A stretch of DNA of 64,000 bases from Pseudomonadota bacterium (GCA_023405815.1 JAEXXM010000080.1:30167-94166); one strand, 5' to 3'. Positions 8,024-17,532 are shown, counted from the stretch's first letter. Translations and numbers: made by a program. Notes: a model not told the origin generated them from the letters alone.

Positions 8024-10423
8024 TTAGAACTTCGTCGCCGCGCCGAAGCGGAAGAACTGCTCGTCGTCGTAGGACTCTTTGGTGAGGGTCTTGGCGAAGT
8101 CCATACGGATCGGGCCGACAGGCGAGGCCCACATAATCGAGGCACCGACCGACGAGCGGATGGCCGAGCTGTCGGCGAGACAGACTGCGCTCCAGGTACC
8201 GTTGGTTGAATTGTAGTTGGGATTGCCCTGGGAGTTGGTGCCGCTAGCTCCGCAACCCGTTGCAGCCGACCCCGTGCTGGCACCCCACAGGGAGCCGGCA
8301 TCGGCGAACACGGCACCGGAGATGCCGAGGTCATCCGGGACGAACGGGATGGGGAAGCGGACTTCCGCCGTCGTCGCCCAGTAGTACTGGCCGCCGAGTG
8401 CGTCGCCGGTGTTCAGGTCGCGCGGGCCGTAGCCGGCACGATCGAAGCCGCGCACCGTCTCACCGCCCTTGAAGAACAGGTCGATGAGGCGAACATCCTC
8501 GCCACCCCAGCCGGAGATCGAGCCGCCGATGGCGCGGGCGACGAAGGTGATGTTGTCGGTGATCGGGTAGTAGCCGCGCGCTTCGGCAGCGAAGCTGACG
8601 TACTGAACGTCGCCGCCGAGTCCGGCGAAGTCGGAGCCGACCTGGAACCAAAGGCCCTTGGTCGGGTTCTTGGCGTCGTTGCGCAGGTCGTAGGTGATGG
8701 TCGAGCCGACGAGCGAGGTGTAGGAGGTACCCGCAGCATCCTTGATGGCCAAGGAGGCACCTTGCTGCACGTTGAAGATCGAGTCGCGCGAGGCGGTGTA
8801 GTTGGTCTGCATCCACAGCTTCTCGGAGATCGGGAAGCCGAGGCGGACGCTGCCACCGGTACGGCGGCTCTCGAAGCCCGACTGGCTGGTCTGGTCGACC
8901 TCCTTGTGGAAGAGGTCGAAGCCGGCAGCGAGGTTGCGGTCGAGGAAGCGCGGCTCGGTGAAGCTCAGGTTCACCTGCAGACGCTCGAGCGAGCCGGAGA
9001 GCTGCAGGCGCAGGAACTGGCCGTTGCCCATCAGGTTGCGCTCGGTGATCGACACGTCGCCGATGACGCCTTCAGCCGTCGAGTAGCCGGCACCGAAGGA
9101 AAGCTCACCGGTGGACTGCTCGACCAGCTCGACGTCGAGGACGACGCGGTCCTGGCTCGAGCCGGGCCGGCGCTTTACTTCGACGCCCTTGAAGAGACCG
9201 AGGTTCGACAGGCGCTTCTTGGCCTGATCGACCATCATCGGGTTATAGGCATCGCCCTCTGCCACCTTGAACTCGCGACGGATCACGTAGTCCTTGGTGC
9301 GGGTGTTGCCGGAGACGTTGATGCGCTCGATGTATACGCGCGGGCCTTCCTCGATCATGTAGTTGAGCGAGATCGTGCGCGCGACCGGATCGGGCGTCGC
9401 CTGCGGACGGACACGGGCGAACGCGAAGCCGTCCTTCGACACCGCCGTCGTCAGCGCCTCGACCGACTTGTCGATGAAGCTGGCGTTGTAGGTGTCGCCG
9501 CTGTCGGTCAGCACGTTGCCCTTGTACTTGCTGGCATCGATCGCAGCGACCGTGCTCTCGACGTTGATGTTGCCGAAGGCGTACTGCTCGCCCTCCTCGA
9601 TGGAGTAGGTGAGGAAGAAGCCGGAGCCGTCACGGTCGAGCTCAGCGTTGGCGGCCGTCACCTGCACGTCGGCATAGCCGTTCTTGAGGTAGTACTGGCG
9701 CAGCAGCTCGCGATCGAGGCTCATGCGGTCGGGATCGTAGACTGCGGTGCCCTTGAGGAAGTCGAACCAGCCCTTCTCGGTGGTCGAGATGACGTCGCGG
9801 AGCTGGCTGTCGGAGAAGGCCTTGTTGCCGACGAAGTGGATGCCCTTGACCTTCGTAGCCGCGCCCTCGGCGATCTCGAACACGAGGTTCACGCGCTCCT
9901 GCTCGAGCTCGATGATCTTCGGCTCGACGGTCGCGGCGTAGCGGCCCTGGCGGCGGTACACGTCGAGGACGCGCTGCACGTCCTGCTGCACGCGGGCGCG
10001 CGTGAAGACCGAGCGCGGCTTCAGCTGCACCTCGTTGCGCAGCGTCTCGGTATCGACCTCGCTGTTACCCTCGAAGGCGATCTGGTTGATGACAGGGTTC
10101 TCGACGACGGTGACGATGACGTCGGCGCCCGAGCGATCGATGCGCACGTCGGAGAACAAGCCGGTGCCGAACAGCGCCTTGATCGACCCGTCAACCTTGG
10201 CGGGATCGTAGGGGCTGCCGACTGAGAATTGCAGATACGAGCGAACCGTCTCCGGCTCGACACGCTTGTTGCCTTCAACGTTGATTGCCCGGATGGGTGC
10301 ACCCTGGGCATGGGCAGGTACGGAGTACAATGCGCCGCCGACGCATATCACCCCCGATGAGAAGACCGCCCAAAGGAACGCAAGGCGACAGACTCTCACC
10401 GCAATGGCTCGGACCAGAGGCAT
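8024..10423 (-). CDS. bamA: Outer membrane protein assembly factor BamA
   Basis: Central Omp85-family pore of the BAM complex, which folds beta-barrel proteins into the outer membrane. The 799-aa protein begins with a signal peptide (hydrophobic core about residues 10-35, ending near SVPAHAQG). Five POTRA domains follow to about residue 400; the first contains AINVEGNKRVEPETV. The C-terminal 16-stranded barrel ends with the typical terminal aromatic (GAATKF). No skp/ompH gene lies between bamA and lpxD. The rseP gene lies 207 bases upstream on the same strand, the usual alphaproteobacterial order. Confidence 0.96.
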   Translation of the reverse strand: MPLVRAIAVRVCRLAFLWAVFSSGVICVGGALYSVPAHAQGAPIRAINVEGNKRVEPETVRSYLQFSVGSPYDPAKVDGSIKALFGTGLFSDVRIDRSGADVIVTVVENPVINQIAFEGNSEVDTETLRNEVQLKPRSVFTRARVQQDVQRVLDVYRRQGRYAATVEPKIIELEQERVNLVFEIAEGAATKVKGIHFVGNKAFSDSQLRDVISTTEKGWFDFLKGTAVYDPDRMSLDRELLRQYYLKNGYADVQVTAANAELDRDGSGFFLTYSIEEGEQYAFGNINVESTVAAIDASKYKGNVLTDSGDTYNASFIDKSVEALTTAVSKDGFAFARVRPQATPDPVARTISLNYMIEEGPRVYIERINVSGNTRTKDYVIRREFKVAEGDAYNPMMVDQAKKRLSNLGLFKGVEVKRRPGSSQDRVVLDVELVEQSTGELSFGAGYSTAEGVIGDVSITERNLMGNGQFLRLQLSGSLERLQVNLSFTEPRFLDRNLAAGFDLFHKEVDQTSQSGFESRRTGGSVRLGFPISEKLWMQTNYTASRDSIFNVQQGASLAIKDAAGTSYTSLVGSTITYDLRNDAKNPTKGLWFQVGSDFAGLGGDVQYVSFAAEARGYYPITDNITFVARAIGGSISGWGGEDVRLIDLFFKGGETVRGFDRAGYGPRDLNTGDALGGQYYWATTAEVRFPIPFVPDDLGISGAVFADAGSLWGASTGSAATGCGASGTNSQGNPNYNSTNGTWSAVCLADSSAIRSSVGASIMWASPVGPIRMDFAKTLTKESYDDEQFFRFGAATKF

Positions 10424-10630
10424 TCGTGAACATGCCCTTTATTGCCGAACTCCCCCTCGGTTTCGGGCCCCGTCGGCTTCGGGGCACCGGACCGCATGAC
10501 TAACACGCGCGCGTTGGAACCTAGCTGTGTGGCCTGATTCTTCTTGTGAGCGCACTCCCCTGTGTAAATCCGTTCTTAACGATTCAGAAGGGTCTGTGGA
10601 AGTGGCAAGATTACGTCACTGAACGCCATT

Positions 10631-11791
10631 TCAACCAGCACCGGTCCATCCGCGCCACACCCGCAATAAATCGTTCAAATTCACGTACACCATGAGCATC
10701 AGAACGAGCGCCACGCCGATCTGGAATCCGATCTCCTGCATGCGACGGCTCATGGGTCTGCGCATCACGCCTTCGATGGCGTAATAAACAAGATGTCCAC
10801 CATCTAGCACCGGGATCGGCAGCAAGTTCAGGAAGCCGATGTTCGCCGAGATGAAGGCGATCCACCTCAAGAGCGGCTCGATGCCCCCCTCCGCCACCTT
10901 GGCCGTCACCTGCGCCATGAGGATCGGGCCGCCCATCTGATCGGCGGCCTGGCGCTGCGTCACTATGTCGGCGATGCCCTGAATGGTGTGGGCGATGTTG
11001 GTGTAGGTCTCGCGGATGCCGAGGCGCAGGGCCTCGATCGGGCCAACGGGCTTGGCATCCTTGAAGCCGGCGACGCTCGAGGGCGTGACGCCGATGAGGC
11101 CGCGCTTGAAGGTGCCGCCAAAGCTGTCCGCCTGCTCGTGCACCTCCGGGGTCACGGTGAGGCTCAGCTTCTCGCCATTGCGGTCGATGCCGAACTGCAG
11201 CGGCTTGCCGGCATTGATGCCGACGATGCGCTGGATGTCCTCGAAGCCCTCGACGGTCCAGCCGTCGATAGAGGTGATGCGGTCGCCCGGCTGGATGCCG
11301 GCGACAGCGGCAGGCATGCCGGCCTTCACCTCGCCCACCGTCGGGGTGATGGTGCGCACGCCGAAGGCCAGGTTGACGCCGGCGTAAACGGCTATTGCCA
11401 AAAGGAAATTCGCCATCGGGCCGGCGGCGACCACGGCCGCGCGCTGCCACAGGGGCTTGGTCTGGAAGGCGCCGGAACGGTCGGCATCGGACAGCCGCTC
11501 CAGGGCATCGGCCGAGGGCTGGCTCGCCGCGTTTTCGTCGTCGATGAACTTGACGTAGCCGCCGAGGGGGATCCAGGCGAAGCGCCAGCGGGTCCCCTTC
11601 TTGTCGGTGAAGCCGAATATCTCGCGGCCGAAGCCGATAGAGAACATGCCGACTTTGACGCCGCACCAGCGTGCCACGATGAAATGCCCGAACTCGTGGA
11701 CGAAGACCACGATGGTCAGCACCACGAGGAACTGCAGGATCGTGAGCATCACCCCCGGCAGGGAGGTCGCCACATTGGCCAGCGTCAGCAT
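10631..11791 (-). CDS. rseP: RIP metalloprotease RseP (site-2 protease)
   Basis: Intramembrane zinc protease that cuts anti-sigma factors or signal-peptide remnants inside the cytoplasmic membrane. The zinc-binding HEFGH motif sits in the first transmembrane helix (FVHEFGHFIVARWCG, residues about 32-46). One PDZ domain is apparent around residues 130-230 (IQPGDRITSIDGW). The second metal-ligand motif LDGGH is in the C-terminal third (IPVLDGGHLVYYAIEG). The 386-aa length suits the alphaproteobacterial form with fewer PDZ repeats than E. coli. AGGAG lies 4-5 bases before the ATG. It sits between dxr and bamA, linking membrane proteolysis with outer-membrane assembly. Confidence 0.94.
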   Translation of the reverse strand: MLTLANVATSLPGVMLTILQFLVVLTIVVFVHEFGHFIVARWCGVKVGMFSIGFGREIFGFTDKKGTRWRFAWIPLGGYVKFIDDENAASQPSADALERLSDADRSGAFQTKPLWQRAAVVAAGPMANFLLAIAVYAGVNLAFGVRTITPTVGEVKAGMPAAVAGIQPGDRITSIDGWTVEGFEDIQRIVGINAGKPLQFGIDRNGEKLSLTVTPEVHEQADSFGGTFKRGLIGVTPSSVAGFKDAKPVGPIEALRLGIRETYTNIAHTIQGIADIVTQRQAADQMGGPILMAQVTAKVAEGGIEPLLRWIAFISANIGFLNLLPIPVLDGGHLVYYAIEGVMRRPMSRRMQEIGFQIGVALVLMLMVYVNLNDLLRVWRGWTGAG

Positions 11792-11935
11792 GGGTCTCCT
11801 ATCTCATCAGAACCCGGCCGGGGCGAATCCCGGCGGAACGGCGGATCCCGCGAATCCGAACATGGTACGCGGGAATAACGGCAATTTCGGCGCCCATCCC
11901 CAAGGGAATCCCGTCACTTGGGACACTGGGCCGAT

Positions 11936-13180
11936 CTACACATAGCGATGCAGCAGGTCTTGTGCCAACCGCCGCCCCTCGGCGTCGGCAGCCAGGACCT
12001 CGGCGAGCGTGTTGACGGGGCGGACGAGGCCGCGGCCCTCGGCGGCATCCAAGGTCGCGGCGACGGTTCTGACGATGTCGAGAAAGCCGATGCGGTGGGC
12101 AAGAAAGGCCTCGACGGCGACCTCGTTGGCGGCGCTGAGGATGGCCGGGGCCGTACCGCCCCGAAGCAGCGCATCGCGGGCGATGGTTAATGCGGGAAAG
12201 CGCGTCTCGTCAGGAGCCTCGAAGCTGAGGCTGCCGATGGCGGCGAGGTCGAGGCGCTCGGTCGGCGCGTTCATGCGCTGCGGCCAGGACAGGGCCAGCG
12301 CGATCGGGGTGCGCATGTCGGGCGAGGCCATCTGGGCGATGACCGAGCCGTCGGTGAAGCTGACGAGGCAGTGCACGATCGACTGGGGATGAACGACGAC
12401 GCCCAGCTGCTCGACCCTGACCGGGAAGAGGTGGAAGGCCTCGATCAGCTCCAGCCCCTTGTTCATCAAGGTCGCGGAATCGATGGAGATTTTCGCGCCC
12501 ATCGACCAGTTGGGATGGCGCAGCGCCTGCTCAGGGCTGGCGCGCTCGAGTTGCTCTCTGGTCCAGGTGCGGAACGGGCCGCCGGAGGCGGTGATGACAA
12601 TGCGCTCGATGCTTTCCGGGGCGGCGCCGGTGAGGGCCTGGAAGGCGGCGGAATGCTCACTATCGACCGGGAGGAGCTCGGTGCCGGCGTCGGCGATGGC
12701 GGACATGAACACATCTCCGGCGGAGACGAGGCACTCCTTGTTGGCGAGGGCCAGGCGGCGTCCCTGCCGCGCCGCCTCGAAGGTCGGCTCCAAACCGGCG
12801 GCGCCGACGATCGCCGCCATCACGCAGTCGGCCGGCTCGGCGGCGGCGGCGATGACCGCCTCAGGGCCGGCCGCTGTTTTGGTCGGCGTGCCGGCGAGCG
12901 CAGCCTGCAGGTCCTTATGGCGGGTCTTGTCGCCGATCACGGCAAGGCGGGCGCTCGTGCGACGGGCCGACTCGGCGAGCGCTGCGACATTGCTCTGCGC
13001 CGTGAGCGCGACCACCTCGAACGCCTCGGCATTGCGCTCGATAAGATCGAGCGTGCTCTTGCCGATCGATCCGGTGGCGCCGAGGACGGTGATGCGGCGG
13101 CGCGATGGCGCCGCCGCGCTGCCGACGGCCGGAGGCGCTGCATCGGTGCGCGCCATGCCTTTGCGCTGAGCCTGTGCCAT
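11936..13180 (-). CDS. dxr: 1-deoxy-D-xylulose-5-phosphate reductoisomerase
   Basis: NADPH-dependent second enzyme of the MEP isoprenoid pathway, converting DXP to MEP; it feeds UppS next door. The Rossmann start TVLGATGSIGKSTLDLI is at residues about 32-48. The metal-binding and substrate regions are seen as LALANKECLVSAG, LLPVDSEHSA and ITASGGPFR. The 414-aa length includes a polar N-terminal lead of about 30 residues; an in-frame ATG at residue 9 is an alternative start. The ATG immediately follows the cdsA stop codon with no gap. Confidence 0.95.
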   Translation of the reverse strand: MAQAQRKGMARTDAAPPAVGSAAAPSRRRITVLGATGSIGKSTLDLIERNAEAFEVVALTAQSNVAALAESARRTSARLAVIGDKTRHKDLQAALAGTPTKTAAGPEAVIAAAAEPADCVMAAIVGAAGLEPTFEAARQGRRLALANKECLVSAGDVFMSAIADAGTELLPVDSEHSAAFQALTGAAPESIERIVITASGGPFRTWTREQLERASPEQALRHPNWSMGAKISIDSATLMNKGLELIEAFHLFPVRVEQLGVVVHPQSIVHCLVSFTDGSVIAQMASPDMRTPIALALSWPQRMNAPTERLDLAAIGSLSFEAPDETRFPALTIARDALLRGGTAPAILSAANEVAVEAFLAHRIGFLDIVRTVAATLDAAEGRGLVRPVNTLAEVLAADAEGRRLAQDLLHRYV

Positions 13181-14044
13181 CTAGAACCCGAACAGCAGCG
13201 CACGCGCGGGGGCGTGCGGATCTATGGAGAGCGCAAGCAGCGCGGCGGCGACGGCGACAGCGACGATGCTGTCCATGCGGTCCATGAAGCCGCCGTGGCC
13301 GGGTATCAAGTCGCTCGCGTCTTTCAGATGGAAGTGGCGCTTCAAGGCCGATTCCGCGAGGTCCCCGGACTGGGCAACGAGCGCGAGCCCGGTGCCGACC
13401 AGTATGAGCCGGGCGATGCCGGCATCGGGCTCGATCACCGCGAAGACGGCACCCGAGACGGCGCCTGCACATAGCGCACCGACGAGACCGGCCCAGGTCT
13501 TGTTGGGCGAGACCGCGGGCCAAAGCTTCGGGCCGCCGATGGTGCGCCCGGCGGCAAAAGCGGCGATGTCGGACAGCCAGACGACGGCGAAGATGAACAG
13601 CACGGCGATAAAGCCGTAGGGCTCGTCGCTGCGCAACCAAAGCAGCGAAATGGCCGGGAGGCCGACGTAAAATACGCCGAGCGCCGAGAGACGGGCGCCG
13701 CGGCCGAAATAGAGCGGGATCAACGTGATGGCGGCGATGGCGATGGCGGCAATGGCGAGCGCCGCGTAGCCGAGGCCGGCGAGGACCACGGCTCCCGTGA
13801 CGGCGGCGGCGTGAATGAAGAACCCGAGGTCGAAGGCGTTGCCGCGCACGAGGCGGCCCCACTCCCAGCTGATCACCACAGCGCACACCAGCACCAGCAG
13901 CGCGAACGGCAGAGGCCCCGCATAGGCGAGACCAAAGGCGACGGCCGCCAAGAGACTCCCGGAGATGATGCGGAGCTTCAAGTTGCTCGACAGCCGGGGC
14001 ATGCCGCCGCTCTCCGCTTCGGACGCCATTGCCTTGTCGGGCAT
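13181..14044 (-). CDS. cdsA: Phosphatidate cytidylyltransferase
   Basis: Integral membrane enzyme that makes CDP-diacylglycerol from phosphatidate and CTP, the branch point of phospholipid synthesis. It has several hydrophobic helices and the family signature near the C-terminus, seen as DLIPGHGGFMDRMDS, plus VSPNKTWAG in the middle. I choose ATG 14044 because GAGG lies six bases upstream, overlapping the uppS TGA. The longer GTG start at 14056 overlaps uppS but lacks a ribosome site. This gives 287 aa. It is tightly packed between uppS and dxr. Confidence 0.93.
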   Translation of the reverse strand: MPDKAMASEAESGGMPRLSSNLKLRIISGSLLAAVAFGLAYAGPLPFALLVLVCAVVISWEWGRLVRGNAFDLGFFIHAAAVTGAVVLAGLGYAALAIAAIAIAAITLIPLYFGRGARLSALGVFYVGLPAISLLWLRSDEPYGFIAVLFIFAVVWLSDIAAFAAGRTIGGPKLWPAVSPNKTWAGLVGALCAGAVSGAVFAVIEPDAGIARLILVGTGLALVAQSGDLAESALKRHFHLKDASDLIPGHGGFMDRMDSIVAVAVAAALLALSIDPHAPARALLFGF

Positions 14045-14052
14045 CGTCTGCC

Positions 14053-14811
14053 TCACATGACCGAGCGCTTGGAGCGACCCCCGAAGCGGCGCTCGCGAGC
14101 CCGAAAGCGGGCGATCGCCTCCTCAAGCAGCTCCCGGCCGAAGTCGGGCCAGAAGGCGTCGAGGAACACGAACTCAGTATAGGCACACTGCCACAACAAG
14201 AAGTTGGAGATGCGCTGCTCGCCTGAGGTGCGCACCAAAAGGTCGGGATCGGGGATGCCGGCCGTGTCGAGCGCGGCGCCGAGCGTCTCGACCGTAACCT
14301 CGGAGGGCTTCAGAGTACCGGCAGCCACTTGCTCTGCAAGGGCGCGCGCCGCCTTAGCGATCTCGGCGCGGGCGCCGTAGTTGAAGGCGATGATGAGCGT
14401 GATAGCCCGATTGTTGCGCGTCAGCTCGACCGCCTCGTCGATCAAGGTCATCAGCTCGGGATCGACGTTGCCGCGCTCGCCGATGACGCGGATCTTGACA
14501 CCCGCGTGGTGCAACTCGGCCAAGTCCCGGCGAATGAAGCGCTTCATCAGGCCCATGAGATCGTCGATCTCGTCGGCGGGGCGCGACCAGTTCTCGGAGG
14601 AGAAGCTGTAGAGGGTGAGATAGGGGATGCCGAGCTCGATGGCGGCGCGCACAGTGCGGCGCACCGCCTCGACGCCATTGCGATGGCCGACGGCGCGCGG
14701 CAGGCCATGCTGGCTCGCCCAGCGGCCGTTGCCGTCCATGATGATAGCGACGTGCCGCGGCTGGGTGCCGTCGCGCTCGCGCTGTGCTGGCTCTGGGCTT
14801 GGTTCCGTCAC
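14053..14811 (-). CDS. uppS: Undecaprenyl diphosphate synthase (cis-prenyltransferase)
   Basis: Makes C55 undecaprenyl diphosphate, the lipid carrier for peptidoglycan and surface polysaccharides, from farnesyl and isopentenyl diphosphates. Family motifs are AIIMDGNGRWASQHG at the start, GHRNGVEAVRR, YSFSSENWSRP and the C-terminal RTSGEQRISNFLLWQ. The open frame extends to a TTG at 14913, which would overlap frr by 35 bases. GTG 14811, preceded by GGAAG, gives 252 aa, the normal family length, so I prefer it. Start confidence is moderate; the function is secure. Confidence 0.93.
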   Translation of the reverse strand: MTEPSPEPAQRERDGTQPRHVAIIMDGNGRWASQHGLPRAVGHRNGVEAVRRTVRAAIELGIPYLTLYSFSSENWSRPADEIDDLMGLMKRFIRRDLAELHHAGVKIRVIGERGNVDPELMTLIDEAVELTRNNRAITLIIAFNYGARAEIAKAARALAEQVAAGTLKPSEVTVETLGAALDTAGIPDPDLLVRTSGEQRISNFLLWQCAYTEFVFLDAFWPDFGRELLEEAIARFRARERRFGGRSKRSVM

Positions 14812-14878
14812 CGGCAAATGGCTTCCAACGTCAGGGGTCGAGCCAAGGATAGCTGTAATACTGCGCTTCTCAAAGCCA

Positions 14879-15442
14879 TCATACTTTATGAATTTCCGCC
14901 TCTTTGGCGGCAAGCGTCTCGTCGATCTCCTTGATCAGGCGGTCGGTGAGCTCCTGGACCTTGGCGGAGGACTTGTGGTGGTCGTCCTGGCTGATCTTGC
15001 CGTCCTTCTCGAGCTTCTTGAGCAGGTCCATGCCCTCGCGGCGGACGTTGCGCACCGCGACGCGCCCGTGCTCGGCGTATTTGTGGGCGAGCTTGGCCAG
15101 CTCGGTGCGGCGCTCGGCGGTGAGCGCGGGGATGGGCAGGCGCAGCAGCGCGCCGTCGATGATGGGGTTCAACCCGAGGTTCGCCTCGCGGATCGCCTTG
15201 TCGACGGCGGAGACGTTGCTCTTGTCCCAGACCTGGACCGAGATGGTGCGCGGCTCGGGCACCGACACGGTCGCCACCTGGTTGAGCGGCATCTTGGAGC
15301 CGTAGACGGTGACCTGGATGGGGTCCAGCAGATGCGTGCTGGCGCGACCGGTGCGCAGGCCCGACAGCTCGCGCTTTAGGGCATCGATGGTGCCGCGCAT
15401 GCGCTTCTCGAGGTCGTTGAGATCAAAGGAACCGCTGGCCAT
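14879..15442 (-). CDS. frr: Ribosome recycling factor
   Basis: Splits the post-termination ribosome together with EF-G. The ATG at 15442 has AAGGAG about seven bases upstream. It gives 187 aa, matching the usual 185-186; a longer frame to 15499 adds residues that do not look native. Conserved segments include DLEKRMRGTIDALKRELSGL, SVPEPRTISVQVWDKS and VRNVRREGMDLLKKLEKDG. It is placed between pyrH and uppS as in most alphaproteobacteria. Confidence 0.96.
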   Translation of the reverse strand: MASGSFDLNDLEKRMRGTIDALKRELSGLRTGRASTHLLDPIQVTVYGSKMPLNQVATVSVPEPRTISVQVWDKSNVSAVDKAIREANLGLNPIIDGALLRLPIPALTAERRTELAKLAHKYAEHGRVAVRNVRREGMDLLKKLEKDGKISQDDHHKSSAKVQELTDRLIKEIDETLAAKEAEIHKV

Positions 15443-15547
15443 TCTAGTCTCCTTCGGCACCATGCTCGGGAGCCGTGCATCGAGCTCCACCGCCGGCATT
15501 TGCGATTAACATTCTTATCGCCGCGACACGCGCCCGACGCGATCGGG

Positions 15548-16285
15548 TCATTCGATGACGGTTGCCCGCCCGTTGCCGCGCAGAACCTTCAAGAGATTGC
15601 CCGGCTCATCGATGGAGAAGACAATTACCGGAAGTGCATTGTCGCGAGCAAGGGCGATCGCGGCCCCGTCCATTACCTTGAGATCACGGGCTAAAACGTC
15701 GGCGTAGCCCAACCTCTCGAAGCGCTTGGCATTGGCATTCTTGCGCGGATCGCTGTCGTACACGCCGTCGACCTGCGTCGCCTTGGCGACCGCCTGGCAG
15801 TCCATCTCGATGGCGCGCAGCGTCGCCGCGGTGTCGGTGGTGAAGAACGGGTTGCCCGTGCCGGCCGCGAAGATGACGACGCGGCCCGCCTTGATGTGGT
15901 GCAGCGCCTTCGGCCGCACATAGCTCTCGCACACCGTCGGCATGGGGATGGCGGAGAGCACGCGCGCGGGCACATTGGCATTCTCGAGCGCATTCTGCAG
16001 GGCCAGAGCGTTCATCACCGTCGCCAGCATGCCCATGTAGTCGGCGGTGGCGCGCTCCATGCCCTTTGCAGCGCCGGCAAGGCCGCGGAAGATGTTGCCG
16101 CCGCCGACGACAACGGCGATCTCGGCACCGGCGGCAATGGCCTCGGCAATGTCCTCGGAGAGGCGATCACAGACCGCCATGTCGATGCCGAACGCGCCGT
16201 CGCCCATCAGGGCTTCGCCGGAGAGCTTCAGGAGGAGGCGCTTATAGACGAGCCCCGATGCCCCGCCCTCTGCCGCTGCTGCCAT
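15548..16285 (-). CDS. pyrH: Uridylate kinase
   Basis: Bacterial-type UMP kinase (amino-acid-kinase fold, hexameric) that forms UDP for RNA, UDP-sugar and lipid A precursor synthesis. Motifs are RLLLKLSGEALMGD at residues about 15-29 and VVVGGGNIFRGLAG around 59-72. The 245-aa length is typical. GAGGAGG lies upstream of the ATG. About 247 bases separate it from tsf, and these hold a palindromic repeat, so it may have its own promoter. Confidence 0.96.
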   Translation of the reverse strand: MAAAAEGGASGLVYKRLLLKLSGEALMGDGAFGIDMAVCDRLSEDIAEAIAAGAEIAVVVGGGNIFRGLAGAAKGMERATADYMGMLATVMNALALQNALENANVPARVLSAIPMPTVCESYVRPKALHHIKAGRVVIFAAGTGNPFFTTDTAATLRAIEMDCQAVAKATQVDGVYDSDPRKNANAKRFERLGYADVLARDLKVMDGAAIALARDNALPVIVFSIDEPGNLLKVLRGNGRATVIE

Positions 16286-16314
16286 GACCGCCTCCTCGTT
16301 TGCGCGCCCGCGCC

Positions 16315-16449
16315 GTCATCCCGCGCGAAGCGACGGCGCAATACCGGAGCAAGACCCGGGACCCAGGAGCTCCTCGTAACGAGGCTTCGCCGCGCTTTAC
16401 GCTGGATCCCGGATAGCGGCTCGCCCGTGCTCGCCGCTTCCGGGATGAC
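16315..16449. repeat. Nested palindromic intergenic repeat between tsf and pyrH
   Basis: The unit is bounded by terminal inverted repeats GTCATCCCG (16315-16323) and CGGGATGAC (16441-16449). Inside are a second inverted pair, CCGGGACCCAG (16356-16366) with CTGGATCCCGG (16402-16412, one mismatch), and a small hairpin CCTCG-TAA-CGAGG (16372-16384). The CTGGATCCCGGAT and CGGGATGAC words resemble the short palindromic elements scattered through many Rhizobiales genomes. That resemblance is from memory of the pattern, not a search. Confidence 0.7.
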
Positions 16450-16532
16450 AGAGGCTGCGAGCTAGCTCTAACCCACCGGGCGGGGATTCGCCTAGAGCGC
16501 GCAGCGGCTCGCGCGCGCTCCAGGCCGGTTTG

Positions 16533-17477
16533 TCAGTTGCTGGCGCCGACGGCGGCAGCAACCTCGGCGGCGAAGTCATCTTCCTTCTTCTCGATGCCTT
16601 CGCCGAGCGCATAGCGCACGAAGCCGGCAACCTTCACCGGAGCCCCGAGGTCCTTCTCGGCCTTCTTGAGGATGTCGGTCACGGTCGCCTTACCGTCGAT
16701 GACGAACACCTGCTTCAGGAGCACGGCCTGATTGATGAACTCCTTCTGCAGACGGCCCTCGCTCGCCTTGGCGAGGATCTCGTCCGACTTGCCAGCGTTG
16801 CGGGGCTCAGCCTTGGCCTGCGCGACGTAGATCGCGCGCTCGTGCTCGATTGCCTCCTTGGACAGGTCCTCCACGTTGACGACCTGCGGGTTGGCAGCGG
16901 CGATGTGCATGGCGAGCTGGCGTCCGAGGGCCTCGAGCGCCGCCTTGTCACCCGTGCTTTCGAGCGCCACAAGAACGCCAATCTTGCCGAGACCGTCGGC
17001 GATCTTGTTGTGCACGTAGGCGGCGACGACGCCGTCCTTGACGGTGAGGGCCGCAGTGCGGCGCACGTTCATGTTCTCGCCGATGGTGGCGATAAGCTCC
17101 TTCACCTGCTCCTCGACGGTGATCTTCTTGCCGGGATAGGTGGCCGCCAGCAGCTTGGCGACGTCGCCCTGCGCGGCGCCGGAGATCGAGGCGATCTTGG
17201 TCACCATCTCCTGGAACTGTTCGTTGCGGCCGACGAAGTCGGTCTCCGAGTTCACCTCGACGGCGGCACCCGACTTGCCCGATGCCGTAACGCCGACGAG
17301 ACCCTCAGCGGCGACGCGCCCGGCCTTCTTGGCAGCTTTGGAAAGGCCCTTCTTACGCAGCCAGTCGATGGCCGCCTCGATGTCGCCTTTCACCTCGGTC
17401 AGCGCCGCCTTGCAGTCCATCATGCCGGCGCCGGTCTTTTCGCGCAGTTCCTTCACGAGCGAAGCGGAGATCGTCAT
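16533..17477 (-). CDS. tsf: Elongation factor Ts
   Basis: Guanine nucleotide exchange factor for EF-Tu. The N-terminal UBA-like module carries VKELREKTGAGMMDCKAALT (residues about 9-28). The core follows with EVNSETDFVGRNEQF (about 75-89), which inserts into EF-Tu. The 314-aa length is in the normal range. It follows rpsB after 100 bases containing a strong hairpin; the rpsB-tsf pair is conserved in bacteria. Confidence 0.97.
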   Translation of the reverse strand: MTISASLVKELREKTGAGMMDCKAALTEVKGDIEAAIDWLRKKGLSKAAKKAGRVAAEGLVGVTASGKSGAAVEVNSETDFVGRNEQFQEMVTKIASISGAAQGDVAKLLAATYPGKKITVEEQVKELIATIGENMNVRRTAALTVKDGVVAAYVHNKIADGLGKIGVLVALESTGDKAALEALGRQLAMHIAAANPQVVNVEDLSKEAIEHERAIYVAQAKAEPRNAGKSDEILAKASEGRLQKEFINQAVLLKQVFVIDGKATVTDILKKAEKDLGAPVKVAGFVRYALGEGIEKKEDDFAAEVAAAVGASN

Positions 17478-17496
17478 GGATCAGCTCATTAGCTTG

Positions 17497-17532
17497 GCGG
17501 GCGCCCATAGCACATGGCATGGGGGCGCCCGC
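17497..17532 (-). other. Strong hairpin between rpsB and tsf
   Basis: A perfect 10-bp inverted repeat, GCGGGCGCCC (17497-17506) with GGGCGCCCGC (17523-17532), encloses a 16-base loop. It has no T-run. It lies in the rpsB-tsf spacer, about 20 bases upstream of the tsf start, so it could be an attenuator or processing site that sets the S2:EF-Ts ratio. Confidence 0.5.

Noticed and set aside
14053..14913. uppS start at TTG 14913
   Set aside because: It would overlap frr by 35 bases and add 34 residues absent from the family. GTG 14811 with an upstream GGAAG gives the normal length.
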